A model generated the notes under the pieces. The model made no database searches, had not been told where the DNA came from, and saw nothing but the letters and a program-made list of their open reading frames with translations. A DNA stretch of 64,000 nt, taken from NCBI RefSeq assembly GCF_036324505.1, contig NC_086352.1, positions 32,321,858-32,385,857 of the forward strand, read 5' to 3'. Both the position numbers and the translations under genes were made by a program. The first letter of the stretch is position 1, and each line of letters begins with the position of its first letter. Source of the DNA: Eleginops maclovinus (Eukaryota > Chordata > Actinopteri > Perciformes > Eleginopidae). Positions 24,136-41,996 of this stretch are shown here, in pieces.

Positions 24136-24299
24136 TGTGTTTGTTTTCTGGTCTGTAGGGGAACATACAGTAAAACAGCGACCATGTAGTGAGCATCTTG
24201 TTCCAAGTCCAGTCCCTATGGATTGAGATCCTGGCACCCCCAAAGTGAAACATAATGTATGTAATGGGCTGGGTAAGGAAGGGAGACGAAGTAGAGGCA

Positions 24300-24745
24300 G
24301 GTCACATTTTAAAAAAGCAAGCTTAATTGAAATAAAGCTGCAACAAAAAACATGAAACTAAGGGGAGCAGGCCAGATGGAACATAACGAAGAAAAACAGC
24401 AAACATACTGGGACAACTTGAGGGACATAGTGGCAAGACCAGGGGTGGCACACGAGGACAATCCATAATCAGACTGTCAGGAAACCAGAAACCACACCGG
24501 GTAAAACATTGACGACGAACTGACACAAAACACTTGAGAAGACAGGTGTATATAAAGAGACAGAACCAATCACAAAGAGACAGCTGGAGAAGGTAGGCAA
24601 AAACACAAAGGTAACAAGTGATTAGACACTGGTAGATAGTATCAGGGCAGGGCAGACAATCACCAAAAAACACAGGAAGTAAAACAAGACAAAGCCCAAG
24701 GAGAACAAAACATTTCAAAATAAAACTTGAACCATGACAATTTGT
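24300..24745. repeat. Dispersed TATA-containing repeat family, long copy
   Basis: Shares with 51905-52325 the blocks 'gacgaactgacacaaa', 'gtgtatataaagagac', 'aatcacaaagagacagctgg', 'aggaagtaaaacaagac' and 'catttcaaaataaaac'. It has one TATATA core at the same relative place. It could be an LTR-type or other promoter-bearing repeat; its ends are not resolved. Confidence 0.55.
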
Positions 24746-29257
<4,512 letters not shown>

Positions 29258-29833
29258 TTCTCTCTGTATGTTGGAGAAAGTTTGTAGTTTGTTTCCTTCT
29301 AGTTGTATGTGTTAAGGAGGAGGTTTTGAGCTTGAGGTCCTAGCACTGTTTCTCATTCATATCTTGTTCATGTCTCTTTGTCCTGTAAAATAAAGTGTCC
29401 TGTGTTGCTGCTGCTTAGGTCTACGTCTTTTAGCATGTTTTTCATTTAATTTAGTTTATGTGGAATGTTCCCTGATAAATGTTTGATTGTACACAAAGGC
29501 AAACATGATTTGTTTAGGCTAAGTATCTATAAAACTGCTTGACTAGAAGTGTTTTCATTGTTGTGTCCACTTCCTGTGTTCTTTAACACGGCAGTGGTTT
29601 TTTCAACATACTTTTTTATGTCATTGATTACCTGTTCAAAAGTAATTCTATAATTTATATCAGATTATATCAGAAATTATTCAATAGAACTTTTCCTCTA
29701 TTTTTCTATTTTCCCTTAAGTGATCCAGAAAACACTTTTATATGCTCAAGAAATATGACTATTTAATCAATACCCAGAAACAAATACTAGAAATATAGTA
29801 AAGGTAAAGACATAATATGGTACCTTATAACTG

Positions 29834-29835
<2 letters not shown>

Positions 29836-29909
<74 letters not shown>
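29836..29909. repeat. (AC)n microsatellite, 74 bp
   Basis: Pure AC dinucleotide run. Confidence 0.97.
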
Positions 29910-29911
<2 letters not shown>

Positions 29912-30673
29912 AGTCCCATTGTCTCCCGCTCTGATGAGCTTTTGCAATAAAATGCAAAACAAAAGGAAAGGGGGGCTTTTTGCACCTTGATGGCTGCTGA
30001 CTCTGTTTATGAGATGTGTAATAAAGGAAAGTAATATGCTTTAAACATTAAATAAGACTTTAATTGTCGCCACCGTGAAAAACACGCCTTTCCCGGGAGG
30101 TAATTGAATGTCCTCATCGCATTGTGGGAATTAAAATAGGTTATTTTATGTGTTGCTTTATTTTTGATTGAATCTGCTCTCAAGTGGGTGAGACAGTGGA
30201 GTTATCCATTCTTTTTGACGCCTTTTAGAGTGCTCAGCGACTGCAAAGATATAGGGAGGGAGGGACGGGGATGGAGGAGGGGAGGAGAATGACAAAGACA
30301 AATGCCTCTGCATTGACAGCTGTCCTCCATTTTCTCACAGACAGACATACAAATGAGGACCACAAATCAACGGAATCCCTGCAAGATTAATCCTGGGGCC
30401 CGGCAGGCACGCAGGCAGGAATTGGCAGGGCTGTGGACGGATGGAGGCGGATGGATCTTTTGACTTTGATAAACTGTATCAATACCAAACACTTTAGGGT
30501 CAGATGTTAGAGGAATTGGCGTCGGCCCATACAGGAAGAATAAGTGTGCACATTTGCTGATCAGCCAAGAGACATTACAGCATTGCCGGTATTTGTGGGG
30601 AATATCTTATACAATCTTGTAAAAATGCAAATAAACATTTTGGTCAATCGGATTTACTGCTGGTTAAGGTTGG
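29910..30673. other. Intergenic DNA, candidate conserved non-coding block
   Basis: No gene. The stretch 30060-30180 (ttaattgtcgccaccgtg ... ggtaattgaatgtcctc) is repeat-free and of mixed composition, and reads like a conserved element. Confidence 0.4.
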
Positions 30674-30937
30674 TTAAAGAGGACATAGTGCTAATTTTCA
30701 GGTTTATGTTTGTATTTTGTTCCTGTACTTTGACTTATCTCCTTACTTTAATGATCAAAAAGTTTTTCTCAGACTGCCTCTTTTCACCCTCTGTCTGAAA
30801 CCAGAGCCCAGTCTGCTCTGATTGGTTAGCTGGTCGACAGGATTTTAGCCTTTGCAGACCATTTACATCCACAAAAACCTATTTGACCCACTATAGTGAG
30901 GGGAAAACCCCAAAAAGTATAATACAGCATCCTTTAA
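30674..30937 (-). mobile_element. TTAA-flanked MITE, reverse orientation
   Basis: Starts TTAA-AGAGGACATAGTGC and ends GCATCC-TTTAA (TTAA at 30674-30677 and 30934-30937). The interior carries the family block 'caccctctgtctgaaacc' and 'ctgctctgattggttagctg', the reverse complement of the copies at 38595 and 41623. TTAA duplications suggest a piggyBac- or Kolobok-type source. Confidence 0.65.
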
Positions 30938-31392
30938 TTTATCATTTTTGACAGTTATTCCATGAGGATGAGCTGTGTAAATAGCATACATTTCATTACC
31001 ATATATGTATTATTGCTTTTATCCAAGTATTCTCTTTTCTTTCCCAAACCTGCAACCTAAATGACCCACAACGCAATTGATTGCTGACAGTTTAGTTCAG
31101 GATTCAGAGATGGCAATCTCAAAGAGGTCTGGTACTTTTCAACTCTACACCCCAAGACCTTCAAATACTTAGTGTTCAGCCCTGACAGTGAAAGTGATAT
31201 CTCTGGGAGCAACAGATCGATTTCCCACAGCTCCATCTTATGAAACTTCTTACATTCAGGACCAGATTTTATGAGTAAACTTGTTCTACTTTGAAGAGTT
31301 TCAACTCAAAAGACAAGGGACTTTTCTGTAACTACAATTTGGATTATGTATGGGTTCTTTGGACTGGATTTGGCCCATTTGTAGGTAAGCTC

Positions 31393-31584
31393 AAGTGTTG
31401 GAGAAAGTATTCAGATCCTTAAGGTCAGAAAGGGAGACACAAGATGAAGACAATCAGGGTCGACAAACACAGAGGAAACACACTTCTAGAGTGGTAGAAG
31501 AATAAAGTAGCAGGAACATATACTACCTCAAGTTTGCACTTAGGTAAAATACTTGAGTAAATGTACTTAATTAGTCCACCACTG
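31393..31584. mobile_element. hAT-like MITE of the CAGTGGTGGAA family
   Basis: The left end AAGTGTTGGAGAAAGTATTC and right end TAGTCCACCACTG match the common fish family CAGTGGTGGAAGAAGTA...CCACCACTG. Flanks GTAAGCTC (31385-31392) and GTAAGCAC (31585-31592) are an 8-bp duplication with one change. The middle is short, so this is a deleted copy. Confidence 0.7.
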
Positions 31585-31592
31585 GTAAGCAC

Positions 31593-34500
31593 AGACAGTG
31601 TAGTTACATATTTCTGATGGATTAATGTGCATTTGACAAACTTTCTCTGTTCATTTCACATTCCTGGTATAACTTGTCAATCAGAGGCACCTCATAATGA
31701 TAATAACTCTTTTCCTCACTCTCAAACCTCTCGCTTCAATATCACACAAGATTTTGTAACAGTGAACAGCTAAATAGGGATATGTGAAGTCAGCGGAAAC
31801 TAAGGAGGTCTGATGGGAATTAGATGCAATATCAGGTCAGCGGAGGATGAACAGCAGATCCTCCTGTGGCTCATTAATTATTTGATGAAATGTTACTATT
31901 TTTACAGTAAAAGATACCAGTTGCAGTCATCTCTCATTAACTACAAACCCTGTGTCAGATAGTTTCACTGTTTGATTTTTCAGTATCACTTGATGGAGTG
32001 ACCTACATTCCTCAGAGAATCACATCAGACAGGTTTCAAAGGCCCCATGGTTTTTGGTCTATTTTGGTTCCATTTGCTTTCAGATCAGCGATGCTTCAGA
32101 ACCTCAAGCTTTTCACAAACTAATGATGATGATGTAATGTTCCTTCTATTACCATTTTGTTTCTTTTACAGATATGTTTGGACACTGGCAAGAGATCTTT
32201 GAGGATACGATCTTTTAGTTTGGCAGAATTAATGACTGCAGACATATTTCTAATTCCTCAAACAAAAAAAGAAAGAAGCAATTTCTTTTTTGACTAAGGT
32301 GTTGTTAGTTTGCTGTTGAAAATAATGCAACATATATCAAGATGAATCTTCAAAATTACAACATACTATTCATTTCTACTTAAACTAACAACACATTTTT
32401 GTTTACAGGCAAGCATTAACCCTCTTTTTAGAGCAGCCTCGTGATAAACCGTTTTTCAATGGAATAAAAGTTTTCATAAACAGTTTCCAATGACACCTTC
32501 TAGTTAATCTGTATAACTACTGTAGCTCCAAAGCCGGGATAGAGCCCAGTTTTGGATTCAATTTTACATAGTGGCCAAATCTTGGAACTACAAGTTTTGG
32601 GTCTATCACATGATGCAATTTGGCCGCAAACACATGGTTTTCCCAAAGACAAAAATGGGGGGGGGGGGGAGTCTTTAAGTCAATGGATATACATTACGTT
32701 TAATAACAGCGTATCAGCTTTCCAATAGGAAAACTAAGAAACATTTTTATAAAATCATTGAGTCTTAAAATGCACAAAAAGTTGAATCCAGAGTTAATGT
32801 CATGCTAATGTACGGTATGTGAATGAGCCCAATAGGCGAGGAGATGGGAGGTGGGTTAAAGGCCATGCTAGTGTGCTTGCTTTAAGGGCACATTGGACAA
32901 CATCTGGCCAATGTAAGTTGCAAAGCCAAGTATATAAAGATTTAGTTTTTACCTAGATTTAGTCCAAGGATAAAGCGACCTTTTTGAAAAATATCAAATA
33001 TAAATATAGCATAAATCATGAGGTCAAATGTGTTCTACTGAGATCATGTGTCACACTGAGTACCACAATTATATAGGGCTCATAATAGTTCCATCCTTCC
33101 AGTTCGTACCAGTAGGCAGCATTTCCAACCAGTCAACATTGAGCAAGTAGATTCTGTTAATACGTATATGTTCACTATGTGTTCATTTGAAAAGGGTGAC
33201 GTGGGTTGGTGGTATAAACTTAATTTGTGGCTCCGAAATCTCCTTGAGGTGATGATCAATTCATTAAGTGACACCACATGTTTGGTATGGAATCATTCAC
33301 AAACCTTATGTCTTCTCCACTGATTTGCTTTCAATTGGTCAATATCAATCATCCAGAAAATGTGGATCATTGTAATACAGTGTTGTACATAGTTTTGTTG
33401 CATTTTTGCAAACACTTAAAATCTCAACACATGGAATGAGTTCTAACATGCATTTGCGCTTTCCGAAAAATACAACATTTCTTTTGTCGTTTTTAAATAG
33501 CAGTGTATTACAACTAATATATATATTTTGTCTCATCCAAGTTCCCTATTTAACCCCCCAAAAAATGACAAAGCACTCCGGATTATGCTCCCTCTCTGTT
33601 ACGCTTGATGAATGCCGGTGTTGAACTGTAGAAAAAGCCTCATTACGAGACACTTATAGATTACCCACTGTGTCACACGGGGGGATAGGTGGTGGGTGTG
33701 AGTCTGCGAAGAGGAGGAGAAACAATGAGCCTAGATCCTCTCCCTCTCCACCCTCACATGGATAATTCTGGTGATGCTTGTGACAGGCCGTAGTTTAGAT
33801 TTTGATTTATGTTCTTCCAAAGCTAAAATCAAAGAATCCATCTAGTGCTATTTTATGGCAGTTGGGATGATGAATGGGCCAGTCTCCGGGCCAAAGCAAG
33901 CTGCTGTGTCTTTGCCCCGGATTTTAATTGCTAAAGTAGCCAGTCATTGCTCAGGATTCAGCGTGCAACGAGAGGCAGCAGGGGCAATGCACTCTCTGTC
34001 TCTCCAACTCTTTCTGTGTCATCCCTCCCCTCTTTTATCCTCTTAACAGTCCGTCCATTTCCAAAATGCTGAGGAGATAGCCGCTTTGAAAGTAGATGTA
34101 ATCTAGTTTACACTAACTCACTGTTAAATCATTCATAACCTGGGCATAGGGATCTGCTGTTACAAGTAAAACTAATGGCTCACGTAATGGGCCCGACTTT
34201 GAAGTGTAAATTCCACATGTATATTTAATATATGGAAATGCCATTTTTAAGCAAAATGGCGAATAAGAGTTTGATCCTTTATTTAAAAAAAAAAATCATA
34301 ACTTTGTGGTTTTTGTTGGAGATAATGAGGCGTGTTTTTTCGCTTATCCTACTTTCCAGACGTTCTCGAAGCTTCAATAAATAATAATAATTTTTTTTAA
34401 ATCACTCACAACACATTCCCACGACTCATAAAGCTGATAAACACATGTAAATAAAATCAGACGCTTGCACATCTATCGATGTAGGAAAACGCCATTCGTC

Positions 34501-34813
34501 CTGCCCCCCCCCACCTCCTGAAGCACTCATACATCCCACCCCTATCAAAGAGAGATAGAAGGGGAAGGGGGAGTGGGGGAGGAGTAGTTAGAGAGATCAT
34601 CATTGCTTTTCAAACAGCAGCAGAATCAATGATGCAAATTAGAAAAACAAGCAGGCAATAAATTCTTTCAGAAACGCGGAGCCGGGCGAGAATTTTTTAA
34701 TAATTTTTAATAAAGCATAATTGTAGTTTGTACCACTGAATAATTTAATCACATGGAAATACGGAGCGTGGATGGGGGAGAAAGTACACGCATAACAAAA
34801 AAAAAATTACTTC

Positions 34814-34815
<2 letters not shown>
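31593..34815. other. Gene-desert DNA, no gene seen
   Basis: Unique AT-rich sequence. It holds a poly-G run (32657-32669), an old repeat-like block around 32420-32900 whose ends are not clear, and at 33640-34800 a repeat-poor block. That block contains a segment (34600-34760) rich in TAATTT/ATTTAAT-type homeodomain sites, which looks like conserved regulatory DNA. No coding frame is supported. Confidence 0.45.

Positions 34816-34855
<40 letters not shown>
34816..34855. repeat. (TG)20 microsatellite
   Basis: Pure TG run of about 40 bp. Confidence 0.95.
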
Positions 34856-34856
<1 letters not shown>

Positions 34857-35423
34857 CCAGATTTGCTCATGTAGAAAAATGTGACTGCAGTGGAAGAACT
34901 GGTAGAAAATTAGTTTGAGTAACCTTTGTAATATTTTAGATTTTCCCTTTTGTGATCACAGTTAATACTATATAACATTTTACCCGTATTTTACTGCTTT
35001 TTTAGTTTCTTTCTGAATGGTTTAAAAAATAAATGAATCTGAAACAAGGATATAGGGTGTTAATGAAGCCCTTTAATCCTAACTTTCATGGGTGTCTCGC
35101 AACTCCATACCTTGGGAGAGCTATCAACACAGATTGAGCGATGAAATAAAATAATATTACTAATCTATTTCAAGAACATACTTTAATATCGAAACCAGAC
35201 TTTATTTTCCCTTTACATAATAGTAATAGTAGTTTCCAACCAAAGAAGAATAAAAAGAAAGGTTAATGATATCTTTAAACGCAGCCTGTTGTTATTCACA
35301 TACTTACTACGCTGAGGGGTCATGGGGTAAATTTGTCATCTAAAAGCCCTGTTTCTGAAGTAGTTTTAGATTTTCATTTTTACTTAGGCCCATGAAGGCT
35401 GGAAATATGCAATTAGGGTTGTG

Positions 35424-35880
35424 ACATGTAACGGGATTACCTTACGGTTAAGAAAAGACTAAATCAGATTACTGCTCTGTTTCTAAAAATTGGGATTACT
35501 AGCAGGATTACAATGTAAGTAAACAACTAAAAAGAGCATAAAGTGTTTGTTGTAAAAGCATAAGATGTTATCTCTTCTCAGTAAACTGTATTGTTCTGTA
35601 CTTTAAGTGTGAATCTATATTATTGTTGGTGTATAAATTACTGTCTGAATATGCTTACTGAAGGCAGGCTTGTTCTGTTGTCTTACATACCGTAATACAC
35701 CGACACTTCTTACTGATATTTATTTTGTCTCTCATTTACTTGATTTGCATTTAATACTGAGGTAATGGAACAGAAAGTAATCAGGTTACATTACTACAGA
35801 TGAGGTTACTGGTTATTTTTTAACAGTTAACTAGTTATTGTAACAGTATATATTTTTTAAGTAACCTTCCCAGCCCTGGC
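35424..35880. repeat. hAT-like MITE fragment (…CCCAGCCCTG end)
   Basis: Contains 'atgtaacgggattacc' and 'aaagtaatcaggttacatta' and ends 'agtaaccttcccagccctg'. This resembles the fish element that begins CAGGGTTGGGAAG-GTTACT and is rich in TTACT/AGTAA. The matching left terminus is not visible, so this is partial. Confidence 0.5.
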
Positions 35881-36418
35881 TATGGAAGAGAATATAATGG
35901 ACATATATCAACATGATATTTGTTTAGATTAAAGATGTCTTTCACATGAAGACATGCTCGCCACAATGACGTCACAAGGGGGCCAGACTTCTTTTTCCTG
36001 AAACTTTCTGATACTCTTAACAAGTTGTGGGCATATATTTATGTATAAAAACATCTTAAAAAGGGAATTTTGTAATATAGGTGACCTTTAAGACCAGTCT
36101 GTAGCCAACTATATACAATACATGCAGAACATCGATTTTGGTATCAACAAAACACAACAAGTCCTGGAAACAGGAGTTGTATCTTCAATTTTCCAATTCA
36201 AAAGTGAACATCAGTAGGTAAATAGTAGTTCTGTAAATAAAAAAAAAACAATTAATCAGGGGGTGTGTACATTAAGCAGGCCAACTCTCATAGTGTGGGG
36301 AGTGTATTGCAGTACTGTGTGTTTCACACTGTGGGAACATGGTATGGCCGTCTGCATGTAGCACTGTTTCTTGAAGCGATGTCACCTGCACGTCCGTGGG
36401 TGCGACATGTGAAACTGC

Positions 36419-36468
<50 letters not shown>

Positions 36469-38594
36469 ATAGGAGAAGGAGGATAGAGAGCCTCAGGTGA
36501 AACACAGGCCTGCCTGTAATTTATAACCATGACATGGGAGCCAAGTTTCTCTAAATGAGGCATTCAGATAGCCAAACCAGTCATTTATCCTGGTGATTAA
36601 TACAAATGATATTCGTAATAATAAATATCGCCGCCTCGCAGTGCATAAAGCAGAAGGAGCAGGAAACAGAGACATACGGGGGAGGAGGGGATGTTTATTG
36701 TGTGACGATCATGGTGGCACTGCTCCTGCATTCAGAGGAAGTATCAGGAGGAAGAGGGATGTAAAATAAGTTCTGAAGTGAGCCATTTAATGTTATAATG
36801 TGACATTTTCCTGTAGTCTATACAAATCGACACAATGCGAAAGGTGCAAAGATGAGAAAAAATAAAGATGTGTTTTATTTGATTTTAATTAATTATGCAA
36901 ATTGGCCAGCTCTGTGTCTAGGATTTCTGTTATTCTTTAAAAAAATGTTTTTGTTTTATGCGTGATCATTATATGAGAACTCTTTTTTTCCAATTTGAAT
37001 CAATGAAGTTATTTCTGAAGCACTGTTCATATAAAGCAGATCTATTTTGTTTTACAATTAAAATTGTATTTACATAGACTGCCTTTTGTATCACTATCTA
37101 TGACATCCATCTCTATAATGCACTGTGAACATACTTATGATGCATGTTATAGGGTTTTATTAGGTCAATCATTATAATACTTCCTTATTGACAGAGTTTT
37201 GTCTTGATCATTGTGTATTTAATTCATTCAACAATATGGTTAACAATCAAGTTTGGATTATATTGTTCATGGCCGGACTACTTTGACAATTTATTTTACA
37301 GTGTATCCACACATTTGTGGGAAAGTGCACAGTGCCTCTTATGTACTAAATAATAAAAGTCACAAAACTGGGGCTAATTGGCGCTTAATTGAGAGCAGCC
37401 ACAGCTGACCAGTTTATTTACTAACAATGTCAACAATAGTATTAAGAAGAAAAAACAAGCCTCACGTGAAAAACATTTAAAAAGAAGCACAAAATACATT
37501 AATGCTACATGACTCTCTTCTCTTCTAACGTATTTAAATGCGTAATAATGAGAGTGCAAAAAATACAAGTTTATGAATACACGTTTTTCTCCCCTGACAC
37601 CTGCTGGGATGTATGATCCAGACAATAGCAGATTTTATGAACACCTTTATCCTGATTAAAATTACACATTGAGACACGTGGTAAGGCCTGACACCTGACC
37701 ACAGGTCTCCAACTACATAGAGCTGCACCACCCTCTTCTCTTCAGCTACTAAGCTGTGGATAACTTAATACCCCTTCTTCAAACAATTTTGTAGGCGAGT
37801 CAATGAGGGAAGAGAATCCTGCTGCTGTGAATCAACATAAAGATGGAGAGGGAGAGGGAATGGGCTGATGTCAGTGGCTGATAAAGTTTATGCCTCGCTG
37901 TCATTCGGCTGAGAGTAAACAGGCGCTGCAGCCTAACATGACATCACTAAGTAGGTTAAGTGTAGTCCCGCGTGGCCATCGATCATACCAGAATCTAGCA
38001 TATTCCTGCCCTCACTAGGAAGAGAGGTAAAAGTTTTCCACTGTAGCTGAGATGACATTTAATTTTTCATATCTCCTCTACAGTCCTGGAATGAATTTTG
38101 GCAGACCTGATGCAATTTAACAGCTTGGCAGTTTAAAATTGGGCAATGAATCACTGGGAGTCAATGGAAGCCCGGCTGCTGCATAATATTTTTCCGTGTC
38201 GAGGTTGGAGGGGCAGCAGGGGTGGTGGGGGCGGAGTAGTCGTTGGACAGTGGACCCCGCCAACGCCAACCCCCGCTTCCTTTAGTTTACCTCGGCCATC
38301 TACAGTAGTGATTTCATTTTCACTTTTTAACCATGTCTCTATTACAATACAATTTTATTTAGAACACTTTCAAAAGGCCCACCCATGAACTTGATTTTCC
38401 ATAGATGATACTTTAATGATGTACAGAAATTGTAAATAAAATCAGTAGTTACTTTCTTGTTCATGTTGTCCAAAATGTGGCAACATTCTTATTTGTCTAA
38501 AATCTGGTCACCCATGAATGAATATTGTTTTTTGTACAAATTACCCTTTAACTGTTGTATAAAAAATATAAATATAATCAGTAGTTACTGTCTT
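35881..38594. other. Intergenic DNA, no gene seen
   Basis: Mostly unique. It contains the 40-bp microsatellite-linked repeat (36383-36421) and its GT tract, otherwise AT-rich sequence without domain-bearing frames. Confidence 0.5.
36383..36467 (+). repeat. 40-bp dispersed repeat fused to a (GT)n tract, copy 1
   Basis: CACCTGCACGTCCGTGGG, then tgcgacatgtgaaactgctt, runs straight into (CTG)(TG)n to 36467. The same unit in reverse, with one mismatch seen, adjoins the CA tract at 51271-51312. Confidence 0.8.
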
Positions 38595-39346
38595 TTAAAG
38601 AGGCCCTATTCTGCATTTTGGGGTTTTTCTAAATCACTTTCCTGTAGTGTGTTATATGGTTATTGTGCATGTAAATGGTCTGCAAATGCTAAAATCCTTG
38701 TGTTCCCTCTAGAGGGAGTTACTCTCCCACACACCTTGCTTGAAATGCCTCCATTGGACATTTTTCTTACGTAACATAGTGACATCATTACTGTATGTGC
38801 GTCTCACGCTTCTATTGGCTAGCGATCCAATACAGTGTACGTGATAGGCTAGGGGGTGGGAGAACTCTAAACTGTTGACCAATCACAACAGAGCCGACAA
38901 GCTAACCAATGAGAGCAAACTGGGCCCTGGTTTCAGACAGAGGGTGAAGATAGGTGCTGCAACACAGGCAGTATGAGAACAATGAAGAGCTTTTTGAACA
39001 TTAAAGCAAAATAGGTCATCATTATCCAAACCTAACCACCATCAATACCAACTGAGCACAATGTTGTTTTAATCAGCATTTTACCCCCCCAAAAAACACC
39101 CCATAAATGTTTATGATGCTGTAATGTCTCTTAACTGATCAGCAAACTCTGTCTTCCTGTAGGGGCAGACACCAATTACTTGAACATCTGACCCTGAAGT
39201 CTTTGGTGTTGATACTATTGATTATATCACACAGGCAGTATTTGAAAAAAGAGGTCTTTTTAAACATTAAGGCATTTAAACAAGTGACAGTAGAGGCTCA
39301 AAATACAAATATGAACCTGTAAATGAACACTATATGTCCTCTTTAA
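38595..39346 (+). mobile_element. TTAA-flanked MITE with internal duplication
   Basis: TTAA at 38595-38598 then AGAGGCCCTATTCTGC. The far end is inverted as AGAGGACATATAGTG before TTAA at 39343-39346. The family blocks 'gctaaccaatgagagcaaac' and 'ggtttcagacagagggtgaa' are present. The right-hand segment ('cacacaggcagtat', 'aacattaa.gca') occurs twice, at about 38963 and 39229, so this copy is about 750 bp rather than about 370. Confidence 0.7.
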
Positions 39347-41186
39347 CCTACTTTAATGGATGACTTGGCCTTCATTAACATTCCCATGAATCATTCACCT
39401 AACTCTAATCAAGTCTTAGATGTATTCCTTAACATGTTGTCCAAAATGCAGCAAAATTATGTGTCCAAGACAGTTTAAACAATTACAGCTATGAAAGAGC
39501 ATCAAAACAATGTGTGTGAAATCTGCTCACAGCGCAATAAGAGGCTCCTCTCTCATCTCTCGCCTCTCGGTCCGTCACGGAGCCCTCTGACCCCCCGACA
39601 AAGAGCACAGCGCACAATCGCACACCATTACAAGCGCGCAAACGCCTGGGTTCAGCACATAAAAGGCTCTCCGTGTGCTTTTAAAAGGTGAGGAGGTCCA
39701 GAGGGCTCGCACTGTATCTGATTTTTGACAAAGAGCACGCTGGGTAGAAATCAATAAAGCGCCAGTGATGGGCCGACGGGTCCCGCCGGTCCTCCTGGAG
39801 AGGCATGCTGAGCTGAGCTGAGCTGCACCCATAATCCTCCTCCTCTCCTTCTTCTACCTCCATCATTTTCTTTCTCCCACCCCCCTTACCGCCTCTGTCT
39901 GTCACTACCTCCCCCCACAAGTAGCCTTTCCTCCCACTCTTCCTCCTCCTCCCTTCATCCCTCCATCCCAACACCCCACTAGTCCAGATGAACCCAAACA
40001 AGCAAAGAATGGACTGACAACGCTTTTGACACCGGCCGTTTATTAGATCCACCAAGCGCTGTTTAGAGCGGGGAAAGAGAGAAAGAGGAAGGTGGAGAGG
40101 GGGGATTCTCACCAGTGGGGCTGGTTGGCTGAGCAGCGTGGTGTCACTGGGATGACCGCACCGTGGTGTGCACGCCGGAGTTACTTCGCTCTCCATTCGC
40201 CAGCCATTTGACGGGGTCATCATCAAGAAAATTAGTGTTTATTCTTGTAGAAAAAGCTTGTGATGAATTGGTTTATTTATATGCTAAAGTATTTTGCACC
40301 CACCTGCGCCCATCTGCCTTCCTTTCTTCTTGTAGCTTGTAACTCGTAAATCTTCACATTCAGTTTTGCAGTTTTTTCTTCAACCTGAAAAAGGTAAAGG
40401 AGATGATTAGAAATCCAAACAGTTGCATATGTAAACAGCCATGTATGTCATGTTTGCTGTTGGTGCTCCATTGGAACCCCATTAAACCCATAAAGAGGTG
40501 GGGTATGCCTATGAGGGTCTGTAGCTTTCAGTGAGTGCAAAATTAAAATTAGTGTGCATTTAGAGCCATTATGAAATGTTTTAATATCCAATGTGTAATT
40601 GAGCGTCTTGGTTTGATACCTAAATCAGTATGTATTGATTACAGAGGTAATACTAATTAATTTATGTTGCTTTTTAACACAACTAGCATGACAGTATTCG
40701 CATGACCCTTATAAACTCTTTGTAACTCCTTGTGTCCAATGTTCCCAGCTAGATTTTTATTTTAATTCTCATCAGAACAAATCAGTTCTGTGAAGGTAAG
40801 CTTTGTATGTGAGGTCTCTCAGGGAGGAATATGGATTCAGGTGTCAACAGTTAGAAATCCCCACAACATATTGCTCCACAAGTGTCTTTGGTAAAGTTAA
40901 ATTCCTTGAGGTTCATTGTTGTATGCATATTCTGAAATGTAGAATGCCGTTTTGTTTACCAAGCATCCTATCAAGATTACCATGTCATTTTTTGTGGCGG
41001 TACTCATTTTACATTTTTATATTTAGCTGACAAACAAAAATGTCAGTCTCTGAGCCATGATTACTCCATGTGGATTTTAGTTAATTAACTGTTCTCAAAC
41101 AAGGCTGGTAGTAGTATATGTAATGCAATTAAGAGCTGTAATGTTTTTTACGTTATACTATTCATATCTTGTAGCATTCACTGTAG
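39347..41186. other. Intergenic DNA, no gene seen
   Basis: GC-richer block at 39500-40200, with a pyrimidine-rich tract (39830-39960). The long minus-strand frame 39681-40226 is a by-product of its low stop content, and no domain is visible. The rest is AT-rich. Confidence 0.45.
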
Positions 41187-41191
41187 TACAG

Positions 41192-41510
41192 TGTGGCAGC
41201 CGGGTGTGGTTAGAGCACTGGCTACTGGGGGGAGGGGAGTGGCTCGGCCAGAGACCAGACAGCTGATCAGAATCAGGTAATCAGTCATTTAATATAAAGC
41301 ATGTTGGTAACCTGGCTCTGGTCTGTCTTGCAGTAGGCTGGGTCCTGGGAGGTTATCACAGCCGACACACACCGTCCTGGCCTTGCCCGTCCTGGAAGTG
41401 CCGGGGAGCAGTCTTTTGTTTGCATTTTTCTTATGGAATAAACGCTATTATTTTTGCCCAACCCCGAACGCTTCTGTCTCTTATATTCAACCTGAGCGAT
41501 CCTGCTCACA
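41192..41510 (+). mobile_element. Solo LTR of an LTR retroelement
   Basis: 319 bp starting TGTGGCAGCC and ending CTGCTCACA (TG...CA), flanked by a perfect 5-bp duplication TACAG (41187-41191 and 41511-41515). It has a TATA box TATAAA (41293-41298) and a poly(A) signal AATAAA (41437-41442) in the expected order. No internal coding region remains: the element was removed by recombination between its two LTRs. Superfamily not determined (5-bp duplications fit Gypsy, Copia or BEL). Confidence 0.85.
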
Positions 41511-41622
41511 TACAGTTTTCACAGTATCGTTTTTAACTAGTTAGATGTGACCCTTCTGGCTGGTGTCGGATAGTTCAACCTATTTGTGTGCTGTAACTAC
41601 ACTAAAGATGTAAAAGATGTCT

Positions 41623-41996
41623 TTAAAGGGGTCCTGTTATGCCTTTTTGGGTTATCCCTTTTCTTTATCTTTTCTTTAGGTGTTGGTGCATGTCCTCCTT
41701 TGTTTACTAAAGCAACATGACTACGTAACACTTGCGCTTCTTATGACAATAGACTGTTTAGTCTACGTGATAAGCTAAGGGGCGGGACATCTTTAAGTTG
41801 ATTACCATTCACAACAGACCCGACCAGCTAACCAGTCAGAGCAGACTGGGCTTTGGTTTCAGACAGAGGGTGAAAAGAGGCAGGCAGTATAACAAAAATA
41901 AAGATCTCTTTGAACATCAAGGCATGGAGACATGTCACAGTAGTGACACTAAATACAAATATTAATGTGAAAATGAGCAGAATAAGGACCCTTTAA
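41623..41996 (+). mobile_element. TTAA-flanked MITE, most complete copy
   Basis: TTAA-AGGGGTCCTGTTATGC at the left and the inverse of TTAA-AGGGTCCTTATTCTGC at the right (TTAA at 41623-41626 and 41993-41996). The interior carries 'gctaaccagtcagagcagac' and 'ggtttcagacagagggtgaa'. Non-coding. Confidence 0.75.

Noticed and set aside
39681..40226. 181-residue minus-strand frame
   Set aside because: It lies over a pyrimidine-rich, stop-poor tract; no recognisable domain and strongly biased composition.
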